Positions 18,022 through 25,922 of a DNA stretch of 64,000 bases are shown here, piece after piece (positions within the stretch are counted from its first letter, which is position 1; every line of letters starts with the position of its first letter). The DNA is from Puteibacter caeruleilacunae (GTDB lineage: Bacteria > Bacteroidota > Bacteroidia > Bacteroidales > Prolixibacteraceae): NCBI GenBank assembly GCA_005217565.1, contig SJCO01000015.1, positions 62,001-126,000 on the forward strand, given 5' to 3'. The notes under the pieces were generated by a model. That model was not told the origin of the DNA and did not search any database. It worked only from the letters and a program-made list of their open reading frames with translations. Position numbers and translations under genes: made by a program.

Positions 18022-20055
18022 ATGCGCCACCTCAAAATAGATAAGATATTATTCTTCCTCCTTTTGGCACTTTCTCTTGTTGTATTATATACATACAGCA
18101 TAGATGCTGGTATATCTGGAGATGAAAAAGTACATCATCTGCAAGCAGAAAAGGTCGTAGATTACTATCAATCTTTTGGCAAAGACAGGACAGCGCTTAA
18201 CACTCCAAAGACCAACCTTAAATACTATGGTCAATCGTTTGATAATCTTGCTGCCTTAACCGCAAGAATATTTGACATTGATGATGTTTATGACTTAAGG
18301 CATCGAATGAACTCTATAGCAGGCTGGTTGATTATTGTATTTACGGCACTTATTGCAATTGAAATATCAGGCACAACAGGAGGAATAGTAGCTATTATTT
18401 TTCTTCTTGCCTCACCCCGCTTCATCGGGCACTCCTTCAACAACTTAAAGGATATTCCATTTGCCTTAGGTTATATAGCCTTTATTTATTTCATGATTCA
18501 GTTCCTCAAGAATCCATTAAAAGCAGGTAATAAAACTATAACTGGACTCATTCTTGCAATAGCATTTACTATCGGAATACGCCCTGGAGGATTTATTCTA
18601 TTATGTTATCTCGTTTTATTTATCACTATTTGGTGGATCCTACAATATCGCAAAAAGCAAATCACAAAAGGCGAGTCAATTAACCTTATAGTCAAGATTA
18701 CAGCAACAGTAATTCTAGGCTACTTAATTGGTCTATTATTTTGGCCCTATGCACTTGAAAATCCTTTTATAAATCCAATTAAATCGCTTCAAATAATGTC
18801 TGATTATCCAGTACGAATCAGACAATTATTCTCAGGGAACATTTATTGGTCAGATCAACTACCTTGGAGCTATATCCCCCATTATATGCTCATAACGATT
18901 CCTGTTTTTATTATTATTTCAAGTATTAGTTATATTGTAACTAGTTCATTTTTCAGTATTAAAAAAACACCCCTACTAGCACAAAATTTTATACTTTTCA
19001 CCATAGCATTCCCTCTATTATTTCTTTTTATCAAGGGATCAAATGTTTATGGAGGCTGGAGACATTTTATCTTTATCTACCCTCCAATTATTGTATTTGG
19101 AGCATCATCTATTGGACTCTTATTAAAACAATTGAAAAACATTTTTGCAAAAACAATAATTGTTTTCATAACAATAGGAGGACTCATTGCTCCTTTTTCT
19201 TTCATTGTTCGAAATCATCCATTAGAATATACTTATTTTAATAAGCTTTCTGGTGGAATTGAACATGCTAATGGACAGTTCGAAACAGATTACTACTACC
19301 ATAGTGTTCGACAAGCGACAGACTGGCTACGTAATGAAATCGAACAATATCAAGATAAAACGAAAATAACGTCCAATTTCTGGATTGACTGGTACTTCAG
19401 AGGAGATCCTCATATTGAAACCTATTACACAAATTATTACACCAGAGGTAATCAAGATTGGGATTATGCAATTTTCTGTAATGCGTACACCAATCCTTAT
19501 CAATTACAAAATAAGCTATGGCCACCAGCAAATACAATTCACACAATTGATGTTGATGGAGTACCTGTTTGTGCAATAGTTAAACGCATTAGTAACGATG
19601 ATTTCAATGGATATGAACTAATACGTTCTGAGCATTATGAACAAGCAATATCATACCTACAGAATGCATTAAAAACCAATCCGGGGAATGAAGCGGCCTG
19701 TATTAATTTGGCCAAAGCTTACATAAACACAGGAAGATTAGAAAAAGCCCGGGTAGCAATCAACCAATGCCTTCATGTTTTACCTGAATACGAGATTGCT
19801 CTTATGCTTCTCGCTGATTTAGAGGAAAAACTCAACAATTCAGATAAAGCAATTATTGCATTAGAGCGGATACTTAAAGCTAATCCATATTATCTGAAAG
19901 CATATGTAAAACTTGCATCGGTTCATGTTAGAAACGAAAGCTACCAGGTTGCGTTGCAATATTTAGATAAATGCCTGAGTATTAGTAAAAATTACTCAGC
20001 TGCAAAGGAATTAAAAATAAGAATTAACGAAGATTTTAGTACCTTTGAGGACTGA
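18022..20055 (+). CDS. GT-C (PMT/ArnT-like) membrane glycosyltransferase with C-terminal TPR repeats
   Basis: The 677-residue protein has about 11 transmembrane helices over residues 8-400, an early periplasmic loop with acidic residues 'ISGDEKVHH' (about 31-39) at the place of the catalytic aspartate of GT39-type enzymes, and a soluble C-terminus. Residues about 535-670 hold three to four TPR repeats ('YEQAISYLQNALKTNPGN', 'GRLEKARVAINQCL', 'SDKAIIALERILKANP', 'YQVALQYLDKCLSI'). It probably transfers a sugar from a polyprenyl carrier to a protein or envelope glycan outside the inner membrane; the TPR part may recruit substrates. The acceptor is unknown; the small protein downstream is a candidate. 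Confidence 0.8.
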   Translation: MRHLKIDKILFFLLLALSLVVLYTYSIDAGISGDEKVHHLQAEKVVDYYQSFGKDRTALNTPKTNLKYYGQSFDNLAALTARIFDIDDVYDLRHRMNSIAGWLIIVFTALIAIEISGTTGGIVAIIFLLASPRFIGHSFNNLKDIPFALGYIAFIYFMIQFLKNPLKAGNKTITGLILAIAFTIGIRPGGFILLCYLVLFITIWWILQYRKKQITKGESINLIVKITATVILGYLIGLLFWPYALENPFINPIKSLQIMSDYPVRIRQLFSGNIYWSDQLPWSYIPHYMLITIPVFIIISSISYIVTSSFFSIKKTPLLAQNFILFTIAFPLLFLFIKGSNVYGGWRHFIFIYPPIIVFGASSIGLLLKQLKNIFAKTIIVFITIGGLIAPFSFIVRNHPLEYTYFNKLSGGIEHANGQFETDYYYHSVRQATDWLRNEIEQYQDKTKITSNFWIDWYFRGDPHIETYYTNYYTRGNQDWDYAIFCNAYTNPYQLQNKLWPPANTIHTIDVDGVPVCAIVKRISNDDFNGYELIRSEHYEQAISYLQNALKTNPGNEAACINLAKAYINTGRLEKARVAINQCLHVLPEYEIALMLLADLEEKLNNSDKAIIALERILKANPYYLKAYVKLASVHVRNESYQVALQYLDKCLSISKNYSAAKELKIRINEDFSTFED

Positions 20056-20102
20056 AATCATAAATTGAATCAAATATCTATTAATAAATTTTAAAAACGA
20101 AG

Positions 20103-20363
20103 ATGATGAGAAAATTTGCACTTAAGGCAATGATGATGGCAATGTTGTCATTTGGAGGATTTTCAATGGTAAATGCTCTTCCTCAGTACGATGATTCAGT
20201 TACTGATACGATTTCTATTGATGATATGGATCCTATCCTCCATACAGATGAAGAAGAAACTGGGGACGAAGGTGGTAATACAGGGATGATTGCCGTTATT
20301 GCAATTGTTGTAGTTGTTGCAGGAGCTGTAGGTTACAAAGTAGCTACAAAAAAGAAAAAATAA
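20103..20363 (+). CDS. Small membrane protein: signal peptide, acidic linker, C-terminal TM and lysine tail
   Basis: The 86-residue product has a signal peptide (about 1-25, ending NALP), an acidic Asp/Glu/Ser/Thr linker (about 27-58, including 'DEEETGDEGG'), a single hydrophobic helix (about 61-80, glycine, isoleucine and valine rich) and a basic end, ATKKKK. This three-part C-terminus looks like a stop-transfer or sorting tail. A second ATG lies one codon in. I do not recognise a family. It closes the GT2/GT-C cassette, 47 nt downstream, and its Ser/Thr-containing linker could be a glycosylation target or the protein a subunit of the glycosyltransferase; both are inference. Confidence 0.7.
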   Translation: MMRKFALKAMMMAMLSFGGFSMVNALPQYDDSVTDTISIDDMDPILHTDEEETGDEGGNTGMIAVIAIVVVVAGAVGYKVATKKKK

Positions 20364-20406
20364 GCAAAACTGTATAGTACCATTAATTGATTATGGTGAT
20401 CAATAA

Positions 20407-20446
20407 AAACGAGCGTGATTCTTATGTATCACGCTCGTTTTATTTT
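20407..20446. terminator. Bidirectional terminator between the small membrane protein and argH
   Basis: AAACGAGCGTGAT (20407-20419) pairs perfectly with ATCACGCTCGTTT (20428-20440), a 13-bp stem with an 8-nt loop, T-rich on both sides. It serves the rightward cassette and the leftward argH gene. Confidence 0.88.
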
Positions 20447-20450
20447 AATA

Positions 20451-21785
20451 TTATCGAAGAAGATTGGCTATTGCTTGCTCAACCTTATCAAAATTAAACG
20501 CATCAAATATCTCGTCGAACTTTTCAACAATACCTTCATTGCAAAGCTGACCGATACTTCCTTCATGAGAATGAGCTACCGTTCTTTCTGGATCAAAATC
20601 ATTATTCATAATTTTCTCTCCTACCTGACGATAAGCATCTCTAAACGGAACCCCTTCAAGAACAAGTTTATTTACCTCTTCTACGCTAAACACGTATTTA
20701 TAACGATCATCCTCAAGGATAGAATCTTTTACCTCTATATTTTCAATGGCGTATTGCGCAATAGACAAACAACTTTTCAATTCCTCAAATGCAGGAATAA
20801 AAACTTCCTTTATAATCTGTAGATCTCGGAAATAACCACTTGGGAGATTATTAATCATCATTGTAATCTGACCTGGAATCCCCTGAATGCGATTACAATG
20901 AGAACGAATCAGCTCAAATACGTCAGGATTCTTTTTATGAGGCATAATACTTGATCCTGTTGTTAATTCATCTGGTAGACTTACAAATCCAAAATTCTGA
21001 CTCATATATAAACACACATCATAAGCCATTTTTGATAAAGTTGCCGCAACTGATGACAAAGCGTACGATACAACTTTTTCCGTTTTTCCTCTACCCATTT
21101 GTGCATAAACGACATTATAGTTCATTGCATCAAATCCTAGTAGCTGGGTAGTCATTGAACGATCCAGTGGAAATGAAGAACCATAACCTGCTGCCGAACC
21201 AAGTGGATTCTGATTAGCAACTCGATAAGCCGCTTGTACAAGGTGCAAATCATCAGCCAAACTCTCGGCATATGCCCCAAACCACAAACCAAAAGAAGAA
21301 GGCATCGCTACCTGCAAATGTGTATACCCTGGCATCAAGACTTCCTTGTGTGCCTCACTTTGTTTTATTAACAAAGTAAAGAACTCACGAACCTGACCTG
21401 CCAAATCCTTTAATTCAGAACGGATATATAATTTTAAATCAACCAATACCTGATCATTTCGGGAACGCCCACTATGAATCTTTTTTCCAGCTTCTCCCAA
21501 ACGTTGAATTAGCATCATCTCCACTTGTGAGTGAACATCTTCAATGCCATCTTCAATTACAAACTCTCCATTCTCAATTTCTTTATAGATTTGCTTAAGT
21601 TCACGCTGAACTTCTTTCAATTCAGCATCTTCCAGCAAATCAATTTTATTGAGCATCTGAGTATGCGCCAGCGATCCCAACACATCATACTTTGCAAGAT
21701 AAAGATCAAGTTCTCGATCCTGTCCTACAGTAAAATCTTCTATTAATTTATCTACGGATATTCCCTTATCCCAAAGTTTACTCAT
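20451..21785 (-). CDS. argH: Argininosuccinate lyase
   Basis: This 444-residue protein is the last enzyme of arginine biosynthesis, splitting argininosuccinate into arginine and fumarate in the cytoplasm. The fumarase/aspartase superfamily signature TGSSIMPHKKNPD (about 271-283) is intact, with the catalytic serine in the flexible loop, as are 'GRSRNDQV' (about 102-109) and 'GYTHLQVAMP' (about 145-154). The length and the compact N-terminus (MSKLWDKG) fit the family. Other arg genes are not nearby. A TACCTTTG -7-like box lies at 21840-21847 on this strand. The gene ends 11 nt from the shared terminator. Confidence 0.95.
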   Translation of the reverse strand: MSKLWDKGISVDKLIEDFTVGQDRELDLYLAKYDVLGSLAHTQMLNKIDLLEDAELKEVQRELKQIYKEIENGEFVIEDGIEDVHSQVEMMLIQRLGEAGKKIHSGRSRNDQVLVDLKLYIRSELKDLAGQVREFFTLLIKQSEAHKEVLMPGYTHLQVAMPSSFGLWFGAYAESLADDLHLVQAAYRVANQNPLGSAAGYGSSFPLDRSMTTQLLGFDAMNYNVVYAQMGRGKTEKVVSYALSSVAATLSKMAYDVCLYMSQNFGFVSLPDELTTGSSIMPHKKNPDVFELIRSHCNRIQGIPGQITMMINNLPSGYFRDLQIIKEVFIPAFEELKSCLSIAQYAIENIEVKDSILEDDRYKYVFSVEEVNKLVLEGVPFRDAYRQVGEKIMNNDFDPERTVAHSHEGSIGQLCNEGIVEKFDEIFDAFNFDKVEQAIANLLR

Positions 21786-21839
21786 GATAACTTACTTTGC
21801 TTTAATATTTCAAAAAAGGTCGGCTATTTTCAGGTATCG

Positions 21840-21847
21840 CAAAGGTA
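21840..21847 (-). promoter_or_regulatory. Candidate -7 box of argH
   Basis: On the minus strand this reads TACCTTTG, an exact TAnnTTTG match 55 nt before the argH start. No TTG is found at the usual distance, so the promoter is tentative; no arginine operator was recognised. Confidence 0.4.
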
Positions 21848-21937
21848 ACAATTAAAAATCAATTCATAAGATCCTTAAGTTATCCATTATGAGGTAATGT
21901 ATTAAAACAGATTATCTTAACAATCAAGCTATTTTTA

Positions 21938-22384
21938 TTACTCTGGAAAAACAGGGATATTTTGCAAATATTCATATGATTGTTGATCATAATCGATCAA
22001 ACAACAATAATGCTGCAATCCGTTGGTAACAACCAGGTAAGGCACTTTCAACTGCATGTTATATCTTGCAATCTGATCAAAGGTATCCTGACTAATTCGC
22101 ACATTCGGTGCCTTACATTCAACAACCAGAAAAGGAAGTCCTTTTCGATTATACACCAGTAGATCACATCTCAATGGATTTTGATTAATCATAACCAATC
22201 TTTCAACTCCAATCAGCGACATTGGAAACTTTTTTTCTTGATTCAGGAATTTAATAAAATTCTGACGCACCCACTCCTCTGGTGTTAGCACCAAAAACTT
22301 TTTACGAATCTCATCGAAGATTGCTAGTTTATTACGATCCTTTTTAATTCTAAACTGATATTCAGGTAGATTTAATCGTTGCAT
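21938..22384 (-). CDS. Orphan type I restriction R-subunit N-terminal-like nuclease domain (HSDR_N)
   Basis: The 148-residue protein matches in plan the HSDR_N domain, a PD-(D/E)xK nuclease fold. The likely active-site residues are visible: D in 'PLRCDLLVY' (about 72-80) and E-x-K in 'FLVVECKAPN' (about 86-95), followed by 'QIARYNMQLKVPYLVVTNG'. No helicase, HsdM or HsdS gene is nearby, so it is not a restriction system. Stand-alone copies of this size are common in Bacteroidota beside holA-type housekeeping genes, where the role is unknown; DNA repair or replication is a guess. It is divergent from the AMP nucleosidase gene. Confidence 0.8.
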   Translation of the reverse strand: MQRLNLPEYQFRIKKDRNKLAIFDEIRKKFLVLTPEEWVRQNFIKFLNQEKKFPMSLIGVERLVMINQNPLRCDLLVYNRKGLPFLVVECKAPNVRISQDTFDQIARYNMQLKVPYLVVTNGLQHYCCLIDYDQQSYEYLQNIPVFPE

Positions 22385-22466
22385 AGATACATGTCATTAA
22401 TTTTTGCGAAAACTAAGCTTAATTTTTTAAATTAGATAAATCTTTGATGCATTATCTTAAAAAAGC

Positions 22467-22590
22467 AGGATGAAACAAACATGATTTTTCCTCATTCAAA
22501 GCTACAACATAAGAATGATCGAAAGTTTATGTGTTTCATTAGGTGTATTTGAATTTTTTGAGTATTCATAAATCAAAAAATTTTGGACAT
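22467..22590 (+). promoter_or_regulatory. Repeated leader element, copy C (before AMP nucleosidase)
   Basis: Third and most diverged copy. Mini-ORF ATG AAA CAA ACA TGA (22470-22484). Hairpin 1 pairs TCATTC (22492-22497) with GAATGA (22513-22518); relative to copies A and B a C-G pair is replaced by T-A, a compensatory change. Hairpin 2 (about 22540-22568) is weaker, kept largely through G-T pairs. The 3' block AAATCAAAAAATTTTG is almost as in copy B. The element ends at the ATG at 22591. Confidence 0.58.
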
Positions 22591-23361
22591 ATGAAAACGA
22601 AAGAAGAAATTGTTGAGAATTGGCTTCCGCGATATACAGGCAGGCGATTAGATGAATTTGGAGAGCACATCTTACTAACCAATTTTCATCACTATGTAGA
22701 TTTATTTGCTGAAAAGTTTAATGTCCCTGTAGTTGGTGAAGATCTGGTTATGCCAAATGCTTCGGCTAATGGAATTACAATCATCAACTTTGGCATGGGC
22801 AGTCCTAATGCAGCAACAATAATGGACCTTCTTAGTGCCATTCAACCACAAGCAGTTTTGTTTTTAGGCAAATGCGGAGGTTTGAAGCGAAAAAACAAGC
22901 TGGGTGATCTTATCCTTCCAATTGCTGCAATACGCAGTGATGGTACATCTAATGACTACCTACCTCCTGAGATTCCGGCACTTCCAGCATTTAGTCTGCA
23001 GCGTGCAATATCGTCGACCATCAAGCGTCACCAACGCGATTATTGGACGGGAACCGTGTTCACAACCAACAAACGAGTATGGGAATACGATGATCGTTTT
23101 AAAAAATACTTGCAAAAAACCCGCGCAATGGCAATTGATATGGAAACTGCCACTATATTTGTCGTCGGATTCTATAATCAGATTCCAACAGGTGCTTTAT
23201 TGCTGGTTTCAGATCAACCAATGATATCATCCGGAATTAAAACATCGGATAGTGATCAGAAAGTAACTCGCATGTATGTCGAGGAACATTTGAATGTCGG
23301 CATTGATGCTCTTTCAGAAATTATTAACGACGGGAGCTCTGTTAAGCATCTAAAATTTTAA
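22591..23361 (+). CDS. amn: AMP nucleosidase / nucleoside phosphorylase family
   Basis: I start this at the ATG at 22591 (256 residues, MKTKEEIVENWLPRYTG); a GTG start at 22543 would add 16 residues encoded by the leader element. The protein is a PNP/UDP-phosphorylase-fold enzyme: 'INFGMGSPNAATIMDLL' (about 61-77), 'VLFLGKCGGLKRKNKLGDLILP' (about 87-108) and the late 'MAIDMETATIFVVG' (about 178-191) with the purine/ribose-binding Met-Glu. This is the compact Bacteroidota form of AMP nucleosidase, which splits AMP to adenine and ribose 5-phosphate. It heads a plus-strand run with holA and the rhomboid gene. Confidence 0.85.
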   Translation: MKTKEEIVENWLPRYTGRRLDEFGEHILLTNFHHYVDLFAEKFNVPVVGEDLVMPNASANGITIINFGMGSPNAATIMDLLSAIQPQAVLFLGKCGGLKRKNKLGDLILPIAAIRSDGTSNDYLPPEIPALPAFSLQRAISSTIKRHQRDYWTGTVFTTNKRVWEYDDRFKKYLQKTRAMAIDMETATIFVVGFYNQIPTGALLLVSDQPMISSGIKTSDSDQKVTRMYVEEHLNVGIDALSEIINDGSSVKHLKF

Positions 23362-23381
23362 AACGATAGATAACGATTAAC

Positions 23382-24380
23382 ATGACATACGAACAGATAT
23401 TTGCGAACCTTAGAAGTAAGAAATATCATCCGATATATTTTTTAATGGGTGAAGAATCATATTTCATTGATCAAATCACCGATTTTCTGCATCAGAATGT
23501 CCTAACTGAAGCAGAAAAAGGATTCAATGAAACCGTACTCTATGGTCGCGATACCGATATCGATACAATTATCACCACAGCAAGAAGGTTTCCAATGATG
23601 GCAAGCCACCAATTGGTTGTCATCAAAGAAGCACAGAACATTAAAAATATCGAAGATCTCTGTTCATATGCCGCACACCCTCTAAACTCAACAATCCTTG
23701 TTGTTAATTATAAGTATAAGACACTAGATAAAAGAAAAAAACTAGCTAAGCTTATTCAAAAAAACGGTGTGCTATTTGAATCTAAAAAGATTTACGAGAA
23801 TCAAATACCTAATTGGATTTCGTCGTATATGAAAACAACCGGACATTCCATAACTCCTCAGGCAGGCTTATTGCTGGCAGAATATTTAGGGACAGATCTT
23901 AGTAAGATAACCAATGAATTGGACAAACTTATTATCTCACTAAAAGAGCCAAGCACCATTAAACCTGAAGACATTGAGCGCAATATTGGTATCAGTAAGG
24001 ATTTTAATATTTTCGAACTTCAAAATGCCCTTGCAGAACGCGACATTTTGAAAGCCAATAGGATTATAAATTATTTTGGAGCTAATTCGTCTCAAAATCC
24101 CATACAAAAAACAACATCTTCGCTATACTTTTACTTTGCCAAACTGCTAAAATTTCATTTTCTGAAAAACAAGGCAAATAATGCTGTAGCCAGTGAATTA
24201 CAGATCAATCCGTACTTTGTTGAAGCATATAAAAAGGCAGCAAAGAACTATACTCCCAAAAAATTAGTTCAAATTATTGGGATCCTCCGTGAATACGATA
24301 TGAAATCGAAAGGATTGGGAAATGTTTCAGCCAATTCTGGAGAACTACAAAAAGAAATGATCTTTAAAATCCTGCATTAA
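23382..24380 (+). CDS. holA: DNA polymerase III subunit delta
   Basis: The 332-residue protein is the delta subunit of the clamp loader, which opens the beta sliding clamp. Typical features are the start 'YHPIYFLMGEESYFIDQITDFL' (about 14-35), 'RRFPMMASHQLVVIKEAQN' (about 66-84), 'STILVVNYKYKTLDKRKKLAKLI' (about 107-129), the AAA+ lid segment 'EYLGTDLSKITNELDKLI' (about 165-182) and a C-terminal helical collar. There is no Walker A motif, as expected for delta. It starts 20 nt after AMP nucleosidase and ends one nucleotide before the rhomboid ATG. Confidence 0.92.
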   Translation: MTYEQIFANLRSKKYHPIYFLMGEESYFIDQITDFLHQNVLTEAEKGFNETVLYGRDTDIDTIITTARRFPMMASHQLVVIKEAQNIKNIEDLCSYAAHPLNSTILVVNYKYKTLDKRKKLAKLIQKNGVLFESKKIYENQIPNWISSYMKTTGHSITPQAGLLLAEYLGTDLSKITNELDKLIISLKEPSTIKPEDIERNIGISKDFNIFELQNALAERDILKANRIINYFGANSSQNPIQKTTSSLYFYFAKLLKFHFLKNKANNAVASELQINPYFVEAYKKAAKNYTPKKLVQIIGILREYDMKSKGLGNVSANSGELQKEMIFKILH

Positions 24381-24381
24381 C

Positions 24382-24990
24382 ATGACAATTGCATTAATCA
24401 TCATAACATCCCTAATTTCGGTAATGGCTTTTAAAAATCAGTCATTAAGCTATAATATGCAATTCAACGCGAGTAAAGTGTATCACAACAAAGAATGGCA
24501 CCGATTATTAACTCACGCATTCATACACGCAAATTACGAGCATCTGTTCATTAATATGATTGTTCTTTTTTCATTTGGAACTGCAATTGAAAGATATTTC
24601 GGAATACTCTTCGCAGAAAAAGGACGCTTATTTTTCATATTACTGTATGTTGGAGGCATACTTTTTTCCAACATTTACTCACTTTTTACACAGCGAGACA
24701 ATTATTACTATAATGCTGTCGGTGCTTCAGGTGCTGTTTCTGCAGTGATCTTCACCTCTATTCTATTGGCTCCCTGGAATAAATTGTATTTTTTTATGAT
24801 CCTGCCTATTCCGGGGATTGTGTTTGGAATTGGATACCTAATTTACTCTTACTATATGGCAAAAAAGAACGTTGATAACATCGGACATGACGCCCATTTC
24901 CTGGGAGCTGTTTTTGGTCTTGTGTTTCCAATAGTTCTTAAACCTTCTCTTTTCGTTGATTTTGTTGACAAACTATTCTTAGTCTACTAA
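24382..24990 (+). CDS. Rhomboid family intramembrane serine protease
   Basis: The 202-residue protein has six transmembrane helices. The catalytic serine lies in GASGAVS (about 114-120) and the catalytic histidine in HDAHFLG (about 170-176); 'HRLLTHAFIHANYEHLFINMIVLFSFG' (about 39-65) is the conserved helix-2 His/Asn region that forms the oxyanion hole. It cleaves transmembrane segments of other membrane proteins; substrates are unknown. It follows holA with a one-nucleotide gap and precedes the aminotransferase-like gene by 11 nt, so these are one transcript. Confidence 0.92.
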   Translation: MTIALIIITSLISVMAFKNQSLSYNMQFNASKVYHNKEWHRLLTHAFIHANYEHLFINMIVLFSFGTAIERYFGILFAEKGRLFFILLYVGGILFSNIYSLFTQRDNYYYNAVGASGAVSAVIFTSILLAPWNKLYFFMILPIPGIVFGIGYLIYSYYMAKKNVDNIGHDAHFLGAVFGLVFPIVLKPSLFVDFVDKLFLVY

Positions 24991-25001
24991 ATCAATCAAA
25001 T

Positions 25002-25811
25002 ATGGATGCACCTTACATTTTATATAACGGGAATATCTATCCAACAACAGAGAAACTAATTTCTCCTATCGAGCATATCGATAGTTTGCACATGGTAGAA
25101 TTCATGCATTCAGCAGAAAACAAGATTCATTTCTTTAAAGAACATTTACACAAAATCAGGTTAACCTTTCACTTACTGGGCATGACATTACCAGATTATC
25201 TGAAAGGCAATGGTAATTTTCTGCATCGTGAGTTAACCCGATTAATAAATAAGAACAAATTATACATGGGAGCAGGAATTCAATTACACATTGCTCCTGA
25301 ATTCAGAATCGCACAAACAATAGCCTTCCCTGAGAGAGAATATGTTTTAAACAAAGGTATTTTAACCGATACATACGAACATTTTTTAAAACCAATACAC
25401 CCTCTCTCATCCATATATCAAGGTAGCTTTCATTTCTGGCAACTTGCCCGTTTTCATGCAGACAAAAATTACGATGAACTAATTTTTGTCAATGAAGAAA
25501 ACAAGATATGTGAAGGATATGGGAAAAACATATTTCTTATCCGAGACAACAAACTTTACACTCCCCCCCTATCATCTGGCTGCTATCATGATATCCTAAG
25601 AGAAAAAGTATTATTAGCCGCAAAATCTGTTGGAATAGACATTGAACAAAACATCCAACTCGACATCAAAGATCTTTTAATGGCCGATGAGGTATTTTTT
25701 GCCCGGGCATACGATGGTATTACCTGGATGAAAGGAATTAGAGCAAGACGATATTACAATGTAAAGACTAAACTAATCCTTAGGCAACTCAATACAATAA
25801 TGACAGCCTAA
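25002..25811 (+). CDS. Class IV aminotransferase-like protein lacking the PLP lysine
   Basis: The 269-residue protein has the fold-type IV PLP layout of branched-chain aminotransferase and aminodeoxychorismate lyase: start 'YILYNGNIYP', middle 'YDELIFVNEENKICEGYGKNIFLI' (about 159-182) with the family's E-G motif, then 'LYTPPLSSGCYHDILREKVL' (about 185-204). Aligning 'FWQLARFHADKNYDELIF' to the usual K-x9-A...DEALL block puts Tyr139 where the Schiff-base lysine should be. It may be an inactive homologue or bind another ligand. It ends the amn-holA-rhomboid transcript. It could be placed near pabC-like genes by some pipelines; I would not give that name. Confidence 0.7.
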   Translation: MDAPYILYNGNIYPTTEKLISPIEHIDSLHMVEFMHSAENKIHFFKEHLHKIRLTFHLLGMTLPDYLKGNGNFLHRELTRLINKNKLYMGAGIQLHIAPEFRIAQTIAFPEREYVLNKGILTDTYEHFLKPIHPLSSIYQGSFHFWQLARFHADKNYDELIFVNEENKICEGYGKNIFLIRDNKLYTPPLSSGCYHDILREKVLLAAKSVGIDIEQNIQLDIKDLLMADEVFFARAYDGITWMKGIRARRYYNVKTKLILRQLNTIMTA

Positions 25812-25922
25812 TCAAAGGTTATAGGTTCAAATCAGCGTATTTTTGATTGAAAGTTTCAGATTGTGCTATAAGCAAAAAAATTAGAGGCCAGTTCGACTTG
25901 AAGACAAAACCAGTATTGTAGA

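Noticed and set aside
20415-20822. 135-codon plus-strand ORF opposite argH
   Set aside because: Antisense shadow of a well-conserved argH reading frame and begins in a terminator.
21938-22384. Type I restriction-modification system
   Set aside because: Only an HSDR_N-like domain of 148 residues; no helicase, methylase or specificity gene in the window.
22543-22590. GTG start for AMP nucleosidase
   Set aside because: Same reason: the added residues come from leader copy C.
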